A stretch of DNA of 36,835 nt from an uncultured bacterium (GTDB taxonomy: Bacteria > Omnitrophota > Gorgyraeia > Ghiorseimicrobiales > Ghiorseimicrobiaceae), in assembly GCA_913009335.1 (NCBI GenBank), contig CAJVXN010000021.1, positions 1 to 36,835 of the forward strand, written 5' to 3'. Shown in pieces: positions 29,697 through 36,682 of this stretch. The notes beneath the pieces are model-generated. The model was not told the DNA's origin and made no database searches. It saw nothing but the letters and a program-made list of their open reading frames with translations. Made by a program: the position numbers and the translations under genes. Numbering within the stretch: the first letter of the stretch is position 1; every line of letters starts with the position of its first letter.

Positions 29697-30365
29697 CTAA
29701 TTAAGATAAAAATACGCTCCGGGGATTAATGAAAGAAACCCTGCGGATTTAACTAGAATAAATACCATCGCTCCTGCAGTATAAGCAAAAAACGGGGCAA
29801 CAAAAGGAAAGATAAATATGCTAAACAACAAAATAAACCCTGTAACAATCACAAAGGAAACAAACGGCACAATAACTAAATTTGCCAAGATTGTTATGGG
29901 AGTAAAAATCTTAAAATAGTAAACAATAATTACGCTCGTCCCTAACCACGCGGATAAAGAAACAGAAAACGACTTAACTATTACATGTTTTATACGTAAT
30001 AGCCTTTCTACCTTAGGAGAAAGATAGACAATGGATAAAACACTTACAAAGGATAGCTGAAAGCCTATATCATACAATTGATACGGATTATAAGCTAAAA
30101 TAATTAAGGCGGCAAGACCTAAGGAATTATAAATATTTACTTCCTTATCGAGCAAAAAACCAAATAATACAACCGTAGCCATAAGTACCGCGCGCACTAC
30201 CGATGGCCTTGCCCCTGCAAGCAAACAGTAAAATATTAAAAAAGCAATAGTCAAAACATAACGGGCCTTTTCAGGCATACGCATTGCCTTTAAAAATACC
30301 AGAAAGATAAACATAATTATCCCTATATGCAATCCGCTTATGGCAAGAACATGCTTTCTGCCGGT
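29697..30365 (-). pseudogene. comEC: comEC 3' part, disrupted by insertion
   Basis: The open frame from 30365 to the stop at 29697 encodes the Competence domain of the DNA-uptake channel ComEC/Rec2, beginning TGRKHVLAISGLHIGI. The HVLAISGLHIG motif is diagnostic, followed by GARPSVVRAVLMA and YDIGFQLSFVSVLSI, also typical. Just upstream of the first Thr codon there is a TGA stop and non-homologous sequence of the serine-recombinase gene, so the N-terminal half is missing. A TTG-started 211-aa product could be made but would be non-functional. The gene also ends without a metallo-beta-lactamase domain. Confidence 0.88.
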
Positions 30366-31933
30366 TCAATGCAGGGTGAAAATCGAGGAGTGATTTTTGG
30401 AAGGGTCAAGCAGATATCAATAATACCGTCGATGTTAACAGCAAGTTTTGTATTCAAAAGTTTCAGGACTTTTCTTTTTGCGTGGAAAGTAAAGTTGCTT
30501 ATCTCTTTTTTGATTTTAGAAATATAATCTATTGCTTCACTAATTTTTTGTTGAGAATTATTGCTGTGAAGTTTTACATCTATCTCATCAGCCCTATTTG
30601 ATAAAACTTCTTTTGTTTTATTCATATTATCTAACTGTATTTTTAACTGGCTTATATCTATAACATTCTCCCTGTATGCCTCTATCAATCTTTGTTCTTC
30701 CGCAGTAAACCTTTCGATCTTACCTTTAATAAGCTCTAATTGCTTCTCTGTGGATTTCTTGTCTTTTGCCTTAAACCTATCTTTTCCTTCAATAGCCTCT
30801 CTTACCAAAGAAGGCTCTTCAAGAATTTTTTCTATCTCCTGCCATACAGTTTTTTCAAGAATCTCTCCCTGAACATATTTAAGATTACATTTTACTTTTC
30901 TCTCAAATTTGTTTTTAGAAAAATGCGTGCATCTATAATACAGTTTAAAATAAGGCCCGTATCTTTTCCCGTTCTTAACTGTTGTCTGCTTATCTGCTGT
31001 CCCTGCAATAGTATTGCCACAATCACCGCACTTGATTAAGCCTTGAAGAAGATATTCGTATTTTGTATTTCTGGTTGAATATGTCTTTCTTTGTTCAAGC
31101 AGACTTTGCGCCTTTTCAAATATCACTTCCCCTATAATAACAGGCACTTTGACTTCTATCCACTCATCCTCGGATTTTATTCTATTCTTAGTGCCAAACC
31201 TGTTTGCATGCCATATACCTGTATATACACCGCTTTTTAAAATATTGTGAATCCTGTCCGACTCAAATATTTTGCCTTGTTTTGTCTTGTAGCCTAACTC
31301 CCTGACCTTTCTTGCAACTTTCAACAAAGATGAATCCGGCTGAAGATATAATCCAAAAATATGCCTTACAATTTCTGCCTCTTTCTCATTTATCTCAAGC
31401 TTTTTGGTTTCCTTGTTATAATTATATCCAAACTTGCATGGCGTTGTTCCCGAATAATAACCCTCTCTGTATCTTCTCAACCTTCCTGCTTTTGACCTTT
31501 CAATAAATGTATTTCTTTCAAGCTCTGCGATACTGCCAAACAAAGAAAGAACAAACTTGCCAAGATAATTAGTGGTATCAAACGGCTCTGTAATAGATTT
31601 TAAATCCACGCCATACGAAGACATCTCATCAACAACATTTAGTAAATCCTTGTTGCTTCTGAAAAATCGATCCAGTCGGTATACCAAAACAATGTCAAAC
31701 CTGCTTTGCCTTGCATCTGCCAATAATCTCTGGAACTCTGGTCGTTCATAACTGGCTCCTGAATAGCCACCGTCGATATAAGTGCTATATATTTTATAAC
31801 CATTCTCTTTTGAGTGTTTATTCAAAAGCTCTGTCTGCGAGCCTAAAGAAAAGTTTTCTGTCTGCTCTTCTGTTGAGACGCGGGCATACAAGGCTACTTT
31901 TATAATCTTTTTTGTTAAGGCTAACTTACTCAT
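30338..31933 (-). CDS. Large serine recombinase (site-specific integrase)
   Basis: A 531-aa large serine recombinase that inserts and excises the element. The N-terminal resolvase domain has nucleophile Ser20 in LYARVSTEEQ and the YRLDRFFRS block near residues 84-92. A recombinase domain follows (about 165-280, PCKFGYNYNKE ... GVYTGIWHANRFG). A zinc ribbon comes next (CGDCGN near 300 with two further Cys, YYRC and KCNL, near 335-350). The C-terminal region has a coiled-coil segment. The last codons, including TAA at 30340-30338, overlap the comEC frame, so target DNA supplies the stop. GGAAGG precedes the ATG. The HTH gene ends 3 bp upstream and is probably cotranscribed. Confidence 0.95.
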   Translation of the reverse strand: MSKLALTKKIIKVALYARVSTEEQTENFSLGSQTELLNKHSKENGYKIYSTYIDGGYSGASYERPEFQRLLADARQSRFDIVLVYRLDRFFRSNKDLLNVVDEMSSYGVDLKSITEPFDTTNYLGKFVLSLFGSIAELERNTFIERSKAGRLRRYREGYYSGTTPCKFGYNYNKETKKLEINEKEAEIVRHIFGLYLQPDSSLLKVARKVRELGYKTKQGKIFESDRIHNILKSGVYTGIWHANRFGTKNRIKSEDEWIEVKVPVIIGEVIFEKAQSLLEQRKTYSTRNTKYEYLLQGLIKCGDCGNTIAGTADKQTTVKNGKRYGPYFKLYYRCTHFSKNKFERKVKCNLKYVQGEILEKTVWQEIEKILEEPSLVREAIEGKDRFKAKDKKSTEKQLELIKGKIERFTAEEQRLIEAYRENVIDISQLKIQLDNMNKTKEVLSNRADEIDVKLHSNNSQQKISEAIDYISKIKKEISNFTFHAKRKVLKLLNTKLAVNIDGIIDICLTLPKITPRFSPCIEPAESMFLP

Positions 31934-31936
31934 TAC

Positions 31937-32119
31937 TCACCTTCCTGTAATCTTTTTTAGCTTTTTTATATCCTGCTCTGTATAAATCCTATACCTGCTC
32001 ATAGGATCTCTTTTTGGCTTTGGGATTTTCTTTGCTTTTTCCCAGTTATAGATGGTGCGGGTTGTTACGCCGAGAATTTTTGCTAGGTCTCTCAATGAAT
32101 GCCTTTTATACTGCTTCAT
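31937..32119 (-). CDS. MerR-like HTH protein, probable excision or control factor
   Basis: A 60-aa protein that is a single MerR/excisionase-type winged helix-turn-helix: SLRDLAKILGVTTRTIYNWE (residues 8-27) followed by the wing PKRDPMSRYRIYTEQDIKKL. It lies 3 bp upstream of the recombinase and is cotranscribed with it. A directionality factor for excision or a local regulator is likely from size and position. GGAG lies about 8 nt upstream of the start. Confidence 0.82.
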   Translation of the reverse strand: MKQYKRHSLRDLAKILGVTTRTIYNWEKAKKIPKPKRDPMSRYRIYTEQDIKKLKKITGR

Positions 32120-32179
32120 TTATTATCTCCTATCTGCGTTTCATATCTTTTCTTCTATTTTCATATGTTAACATAAAAG

Positions 32180-32356
32180 CTAATTTTCTGCAAGAAATTT
32201 CTTTTGAATCTCCTCTGCTTCTTTATCTGTCTTATCTGACAATTCAAGAGCAAAATGAATAACCCTCAACAAAGACTCTAAGAGTATAGGGTCATCCTTA
32301 TATTCAACCTTTACCCTTACCCCAGAAATAGTAAATTTTGGTTTTCTTTTTTTCAT
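32180..32356 (-). CDS. Small hypothetical protein, 58 aa
   Basis: The protein reads MKKRKPKFTISGVRVKVEYK, then DDPILLESLLRVIHFALELS and a charged helix to the TAG stop. It has an N-terminal beta-hairpin with basic residues and a long amphipathic helix; I do not recognise a family. It sits between the E1-like gene (37 bp upstream) and the HTH gene (60 bp downstream), on the same strand. Ribosome site weak (GAGAG). Confidence 0.6.
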   Translation of the reverse strand: MKKRKPKFTISGVRVKVEYKDDPILLESLLRVIHFALELSDKTDKEAEEIQKKFLAEN

Positions 32357-32393
32357 CTTACATCTCTCAGTTTAAGTTCCACAAATTGGCAGA

Positions 32394-33173
32394 TTATTTT
32401 TCAGTCGATGTAAACATCTTTTTCTCTATTTTTTTTACAACCTCGGGAACGAACCCAGCAATATAAAACTGTCTATAATTCCAGTTTGTTTTTCTTTCCA
32501 TCACCACAGAATCAATAGCAAACAGAATATATCCCGCCACTATTTTAACAATGTCGATTATAGCGGGAGTGCCCGGGCATGGATTTCTCTTTTTATTAGC
32601 TGACTCGGGAAAGGCATCTAAAAATCCTGCTTTCCCCGGCTCCTGAATAAATATATATCCGGTGTTAGCTTGGCGATCCAAACCCGTAAAGACAACGGGT
32701 GTGGTTTTAAAGTATTTTGAAATAAATATTCTGACTTCGTCATTATCCGGCGCGCAAACACAAATATTACAACTTGTATCTATTCTTTCCTCAACAGCTC
32801 CCTGAAACATAAAAGGATAGGCAATTATTTCTGTTTTCCGAATACCCTCTTTAACCAAATTCTGAGCTAGGCAGATAGCCTTATTCTTATATAAATCTTC
32901 TTCGTAGAAATATTGCCTTGAAAGATTTGAAATTTCTACGCTATCGCCATCAAATATCTTTAGGCGACCAACTCCTTTCCTGACAAGACCTCTTGCAATT
33001 TCTCCGCCTAATCCACCTGCTCCAATAAGTGAAACACTAAGCCCATTCATTATCTCTTGCTTATACCCTTGAACTTTTTCCTGTCTGTCGGTGGTGGTTT
33101 CTCCCTCCTGAGACTCAATCTCTTTACAGCGAAACCTAACTGACTTCAACAAAACGGTAGAGTTTTCCATCAT
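32394..33173 (-). CDS. E1-like ThiF-family adenylyltransferase
   Basis: A 259-aa E1-like enzyme expected to adenylate the C-terminus of a ubiquitin-like protein and hold it as a thioester. The Rossmann motif GAGGLG is at residues 51-56, acidic residues Asp75/Asp77 are in IFDGDSVE, the Arg finger is in ISNLSRQYFY (Arg86), Lys98 follows, and Asp143 lies in CAPDND. Cys199 in NPCPGTPA is at the place of the catalytic cysteine. The zinc-binding CxxC pairs of ThiF/MoeB are absent, as in many ubiquitin-system E1s of phage-defence loci. GGAGGTG precedes a double ATG (33173 or 33170). It overlaps the JAB gene by 38 bp and is the last ubiquitin-type gene of the operon. Confidence 0.9.
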   Translation of the reverse strand: MMENSTVLLKSVRFRCKEIESQEGETTTDRQEKVQGYKQEIMNGLSVSLIGAGGLGGEIARGLVRKGVGRLKIFDGDSVEISNLSRQYFYEEDLYKNKAICLAQNLVKEGIRKTEIIAYPFMFQGAVEERIDTSCNICVCAPDNDEVRIFISKYFKTTPVVFTGLDRQANTGYIFIQEPGKAGFLDAFPESANKKRNPCPGTPAIIDIVKIVAGYILFAIDSVVMERKTNWNYRQFYIAGFVPEVVKKIEKKMFTSTEK

Positions 33174-33819
33174 TTTTCACCTCCAATCCTTTCCCATAAA
33201 TTTGTATTTCAAAATCCAAACTTGAATAAAATCGGATATAACCATCTCTACTGAATATTGCATGCAGCACCTTGTACCCACCTCTGTCAAAATTTTCTTG
33301 TAATTTCAAATCAGTAGAGGAAGGTAGTGTTGCTCCTGCACCATTTCCTGGATGAACATGGAAACACCCATGCAGTTTATGTTCATATCTTGCCAATTCA
33401 ATCAATACCTTACTCACTGAATCACTCTTGCCTTTAGCAAATACCGATGTCTGCACCTCTTTTTCAAAATCAACTATTCTGTCCAACACGCTTACATTGC
33501 CAATGCAGGGGCCTGTAAGAAAATGCAGAGATTCGATTCTCTTGTCAATGTTAAGAAGATTATAGCTATCCCTAAGAAACATCGAACTTACTACAAAAAC
33601 CTGCTTATCAGTTTGTTTGCTTGAAGGAAATAAATCTGTTAATAACTTGCCTATCCTCACTGTAAACAACGTCTGCTGAAAAAATGAGTTTGCCTTCTCT
33701 ATATTATATTCTTTACATGCTTGGGCTATTTTTCTTGAAAGCATTTCAATGTTGTTGTTAATTTCATTCTTTATTTTTTCAATTTGAACAGTTAAGACCC
33801 TAAAAAATTCATGTTTCAT
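33136..33819 (-). CDS. JAMM/JAB metalloprotease (deubiquitinase-like)
   Basis: A 227-aa protein with a JAB domain at about residues 75-205. The JAMM zinc and catalytic set is complete: Glu96 in RIESLHFLTG, His154-Val-His156 followed by PGNGAGATLP, Ser167 and Asp170 (PSSTD). The gap between HxH and SxxD is 10 residues rather than 7. The N-terminal ~70 residues form a helical extension (IEKIKNEINNNIEMLSRKIAQ...) without a recognised fold. It should process the precursor of, or remove, the ubiquitin-like protein encoded just upstream. GGAGGT lies 7 nt before the ATG. It lies 15 bp after the ubiquitin-like gene and overlaps the E1 gene. Confidence 0.9.
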   Translation of the reverse strand: MKHEFFRVLTVQIEKIKNEINNNIEMLSRKIAQACKEYNIEKANSFFQQTLFTVRIGKLLTDLFPSSKQTDKQVFVVSSMFLRDSYNLLNIDKRIESLHFLTGPCIGNVSVLDRIVDFEKEVQTSVFAKGKSDSVSKVLIELARYEHKLHGCFHVHPGNGAGATLPSSTDLKLQENFDRGGYKVLHAIFSRDGYIRFYSSLDFEIQIYGKGLEVKNDGKLYRFVEVS

Positions 33820-33834
33820 AACGTACCTCCATTT

Positions 33835-34485
33835 TTATTTTATTGCTTCTGCAATTAACATTTCTACGGCAATAATTCCTTCACTTAGATTCCTTGGTTT
33901 TTCAGAAAAATGGATAGAATAAATACCATCGCCCTTGTACTTAAAACAGACCCCATGACTACTATCTTTTACTTTTGCTGGTAGATAAAAAATAAAAAAG
34001 GAATAACTATTGAAGAAATTTTCTTTTACTATACCTTCCCATTTACCATAGAGTGTTTTGTAATATCCCCTATAAAATCTACCGTTTTTTCCCCAACCGC
34101 TTTCTTGCCAATATGGACAGGCTTTTTCTGTTTTTAGCAATTTGGTTTCCTTTTTATATAAATAGTCATCGTTTATTATGATAGGTTTACTTAAATGCCG
34201 TATGCCAACAATTCTAATATTGTTGTTGCTATCAAAAAAAGGGAGGGGGGTTGAGCCCCCCGCCCCCACTGAAACGTCCCCAGGAGAAGCGTACAATTTT
34301 TCGAAATTTGTACTCTCCTGAAATAGATCAGTATCTGGAGCCAACGGCTCACCACCTTTTCTTGATAGTTTGTAGCCTTGTAGTTCTGCATTTTCAAGGA
34401 CTTGCTGAACTGTACTACCTTCCGATATGCTCATATCCTTAATCACATCAGAACCAGCGACCACTAAACTAATTTGTTTTTCCAT
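33835..34485 (-). CDS. Ubiquitin-like beta-grasp protein fused to a possible E2-type domain
   Basis: A 216-aa protein. Residues 1-72 read as a beta-grasp ubiquitin-like fold: strand KQISLVVAGSDV, strand KDMSISEGS, helix TVQQVLENAELQG, YKLSRKGGEPL, then FEKLYASPGDVSVGAGG. A Gly76-Gly77 pair follows as in ubiquitin, but with 139 more residues after it. Residues 88-216 form a second domain with YYKTLYGKWEGIV, FFIFYLP near 163-169, His177-Gly-Val-Cys180, YSIHFSEKP and a final helix. This strand-His-x-x-Cys-helix order is reminiscent of E2/UBC folds, but I cannot confirm it. AGGAAGGAGGTGA directly before ATG 34485 fixes the start; the earlier in-frame start at 34536 lies inside the nuclease gene. 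Confidence 0.7.
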   Translation of the reverse strand: MEKQISLVVAGSDVIKDMSISEGSTVQQVLENAELQGYKLSRKGGEPLAPDTDLFQESTNFEKLYASPGDVSVGAGGSTPLPFFDSNNNIRIVGIRHLSKPIIINDDYLYKKETKLLKTEKACPYWQESGWGKNGRFYRGYYKTLYGKWEGIVKENFFNSYSFFIFYLPAKVKDSSHGVCFKYKGDGIYSIHFSEKPRNLSEGIIAVEMLIAEAIK

Positions 34486-34876
34486 TGTCTTCACCTCCTT
34501 CCTGTTTTGGATTTTCTTCCGCGCGTATTGTTTCAAGCGGAATAAATTCTTCTATTAGTTGAAATTTAGTTTTTCCCAATAATTCTTTATTTAACTCTTG
34601 AAATGTTTTCTTTCTAATTTTTTCCAAAACCGTTTTGTCTGCACAGATTATTTTAACTTCATCACAACCTACCCTGAAATCAAGCCGGATATTTTCAAGA
34701 AAATGTTGCGGGCTAAGTTGGATTTCATTGGCGATTGTATATTTAGTTTTTATGTTCTGCGATAGAATGTCTATTTTCTTCCCTCGGACAAACGCCTCGA
34801 TTATGGCGATCTGACCCTGTTGTCTATAAAAATCTCTTACTATTTCTTGTAATTTTTTATGACTATCACTTTTCAC
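34469..34876 (-). CDS. PD-(D/E)XK-like nuclease
   Basis: A 135-aa protein with the arrangement of a small restriction-endonuclease-fold enzyme: Glu27 in IIEAFVRGKKIDIL, Asp36, then Glu51-x-Gln53 in YTIANEIQLS, followed by a helix and the strand EVKIICAD. D-x14-ExQ replaces the usual ExK, a common variant. It starts at GTG 34876 with AAGGA 9 nt upstream, overlapping the HerA gene by 11 bp. The C-terminal ~40 residues are charged and overlap the next gene by 17 bp. Linkage to a HerA-like ATPase recalls HerA-nuclease pairs used in DNA repair or defence. Confidence 0.7.
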   Translation of the reverse strand: MKSDSHKKLQEIVRDFYRQQGQIAIIEAFVRGKKIDILSQNIKTKYTIANEIQLSPQHFLENIRLDFRVGCDEVKIICADKTVLEKIRKKTFQELNKELLGKTKFQLIEEFIPLETIRAEENPKQEGGEDNGKTN

Positions 34877-36608
34877 TAATATATTCCTTCCCTGTTTCGG
34901 TTAATTCCAATTCTATTATTGAACGGCCCTTTCTTCCTGTTTTGCACACACCCTTTTTAATAAGTTGGTTTTCTATGGCTTTATCTTTGACGTTATTGCC
35001 TCTCCTGCCGGAATAATTGAGTGCCTTGTAAATATCTGTTACCTTCGTAGCAGGATTATTTTCTATGTATCTTAAAAAATCCTCTAAGTCTTTTAATGGA
35101 TTTTGTTTTGTTCCAGTTTTTATTTGTACTTTAGCGAATGATTCTCTATTGGAAACAGCGTTAATCTTTGCTCTCTTACTTCCCTGACTTTTTCCCGTAG
35201 TCTGGCTAAGCTGTGCGAATTTAGGTTGCATTAGCCTTTCGAGTTCATCATCTGTAATGTGTCTTTTTACATCAGACTTGCGTGTCATTATCAGAAAAGG
35301 ATGGGGGAAATCTGTCATCTTTACAAATGCCCTATATCTACCAATTCTTGGGATTTCTGATTTTAGAGTCGCGCTAAACCCCATTGATGTTGCTATTTGG
35401 TTAATTTCTTTTGGGACGGTGTGTTGAAAAGAAATTTGGCAAGCCGATGCTCTTGTGAAATCTACAAGTTCACTGGAAAATTGATCAGTAATTATCCAAT
35501 AGCAGCCAATAGACCGACTTCTTGTATACATATCTTTGAGATAGTTTGTGGCTTCTCCTATTCTTGATTTTCCAAAAATACCTTTAGCTTCATCTATCGC
35601 AATTATCCTTTTCACCTGATGTCTTTTATTGCTGATACTTCCCTGATGATAATATTGCCTTAATTTTAATTTGGTATACCATGATCTTTTCTCTTCGCTT
35701 AACTCACCTATTTCATAAGAAACAAAACTGAAACTGTCCAACATCTCCAAAGAGAAACCTCTAGCGCAATTAGTCATGTTGCCAAAGGAATACAATATAT
35801 AATCAAGTTTTCTTAATGCGGTTTCTATTTTCCCTCGGTCAGAAACGCTTGTGCTTGAATCGAGTTTCTTTTCTTTTAAAAATTCTTTTAAATTTATTAG
35901 TGTTGGTGGATCTTCATTTCGGTAAACATCAAAAATTCTGTAAAGCTCTTCGGTGTAATTAAACAATAATTCTTGGGTTTCAGGTCTCAAATTGAAATCT
36001 TGTTGAGTAATCTCCCAGAAGAATTGTAAGTGCTCCTCCGGCTTCCCGATTGGTTCAAGGGGATTTAATCTTTCATTCTCAGGATTCAATACTAAACCTG
36101 AACAGCCTGGGATATGTAAAAGGTCCCGATAATCAACTGCAATATCGAATATGTTGACATGGGTTCCTTGTCTGATTATCTGCGGGATTATATGTTGATT
36201 CAAATTTGACTTTCCCATTCCGTATTGACCATAGACAGAAAGGTTCCCGCTAAACTGCGCTAATCTTAATCGGGCATCAATATTGTTACCAATAACCTGA
36301 CCGAGATCAATTACTCCACCCCTGAAAACTTCCGAATTTGGTAAACTTCCATTACCCTGCTCTCTTCTTCTCTTCTCAATTCTGCCTCTAAGTCTTTGCT
36401 CGGTCATGTTCACCTGTTGTTTAATTAGTAAATAATTGTGGCTAAAGGCCATGACGACATCGAGAGAGTTTTGGACGAATCTTTCATTTTCAGCACCAGC
36501 CTCAATTGCTAAATATTTTATATAGTCATACGCCTTGAGGCTATCTGACCTCAAGTCAACTTTCACTTTTTCCTCGTAGGGATTTACTGCTGTCATGTTA
36601 TTTTTCAT
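34866..36608 (-). CDS. HerA/FtsK-like DNA-translocating ATPase with C-terminal winged helix
   Basis: A 580-aa P-loop ATPase of the HerA/FtsK/TraG class. The Walker A is GQYGMGKS at residues 127-134, Walker B is RIIAIDEAKGIF at 334-345, and the sensor-like ITDQFSSEL is at 373-381. The N-terminal 120 residues contain a helical domain and a beta segment ending in IGNNIDARLRL, like the HAS-barrel of HerA. The last ~95 residues (about 485-580, LEDFLRYIENNPATKVTDIYKAL ... IELELTETGKEYI) are a winged-helix domain. It probably forms a hexamer that moves along or handles dsDNA with the nuclease encoded next. It shares a 4-bp overlap (ATGA) with an open frame upstream. AGAGG precedes the ATG. Confidence 0.85.
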   Translation of the reverse strand: MKNNMTAVNPYEEKVKVDLRSDSLKAYDYIKYLAIEAGAENERFVQNSLDVVMAFSHNYLLIKQQVNMTEQRLRGRIEKRRREQGNGSLPNSEVFRGGVIDLGQVIGNNIDARLRLAQFSGNLSVYGQYGMGKSNLNQHIIPQIIRQGTHVNIFDIAVDYRDLLHIPGCSGLVLNPENERLNPLEPIGKPEEHLQFFWEITQQDFNLRPETQELLFNYTEELYRIFDVYRNEDPPTLINLKEFLKEKKLDSSTSVSDRGKIETALRKLDYILYSFGNMTNCARGFSLEMLDSFSFVSYEIGELSEEKRSWYTKLKLRQYYHQGSISNKRHQVKRIIAIDEAKGIFGKSRIGEATNYLKDMYTRSRSIGCYWIITDQFSSELVDFTRASACQISFQHTVPKEINQIATSMGFSATLKSEIPRIGRYRAFVKMTDFPHPFLIMTRKSDVKRHITDDELERLMQPKFAQLSQTTGKSQGSKRAKINAVSNRESFAKVQIKTGTKQNPLKDLEDFLRYIENNPATKVTDIYKALNYSGRRGNNVKDKAIENQLIKKGVCKTGRKGRSIIELELTETGKEYISEK

Positions 36609-36682
36609 TTTTGACCTCTTGATTTATGAGTCTGCCAGGTATTGCGATTATTTACAGCCTGTCTGTAGTGTGTTAAACAGAG
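36605..36682 (-). CDS. Possible 3' end of an upstream gene (partial)
   Basis: The genomic part of an open frame encodes CLTHYRQAVNNRNTWQTHKS, then RGQK, and stops with a TGA that overlaps the ATG of the HerA gene (ATGA), a typical operon junction. The frame continues only into adapter sequence, so its real N-terminus is unknown. It may be chance, since it is just 25 codons long. Confidence 0.3.
   Translation of the reverse strand, partial: LCLTHYRQAVNNRNTWQTHKSRGQK

Larger units (their letters stand above)
30366..36682. mobile_element. Serine-recombinase element inserted in comEC (partial)
   Basis: Everything from the comEC break near 30355-30371 to the end of genomic sequence is on one strand. 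It comprises large serine recombinase, MerR-like HTH protein, a 58-aa gene, E1-like, JAB, ubiquitin-like, nuclease and HerA-like genes. The recombinase gene abuts the break, as in phages and integrative elements that use this enzyme class. The second end is not in the window, so size and nature (prophage, integrative plasmid, defence island) are open. Strong GGAGGT ribosome sites throughout distinguish it from several chromosomal genes. Confidence 0.75.

Noticed and set aside
34191-34442. Two frames of 63-68 codons (one on each strand) inside the ubiquitin-like gene
   Set aside because: Both are shadows of the gene at 33835-34485, with no ribosome site or family pattern.
34486-34536. Extended start of the ubiquitin-like gene (MKQYARKKIQNRKEVKT)
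   Set aside because: AGGAAGGAGGTGA lies directly before the ATG at 34485, and the extension is inside the nuclease gene.
30338-36682. Chimeric assembly join at comEC instead of an insertion
   Set aside because: The recombinase gene sits exactly at the break, as expected for its own attachment site; not fully excluded without reads, and listed as the refuting test.
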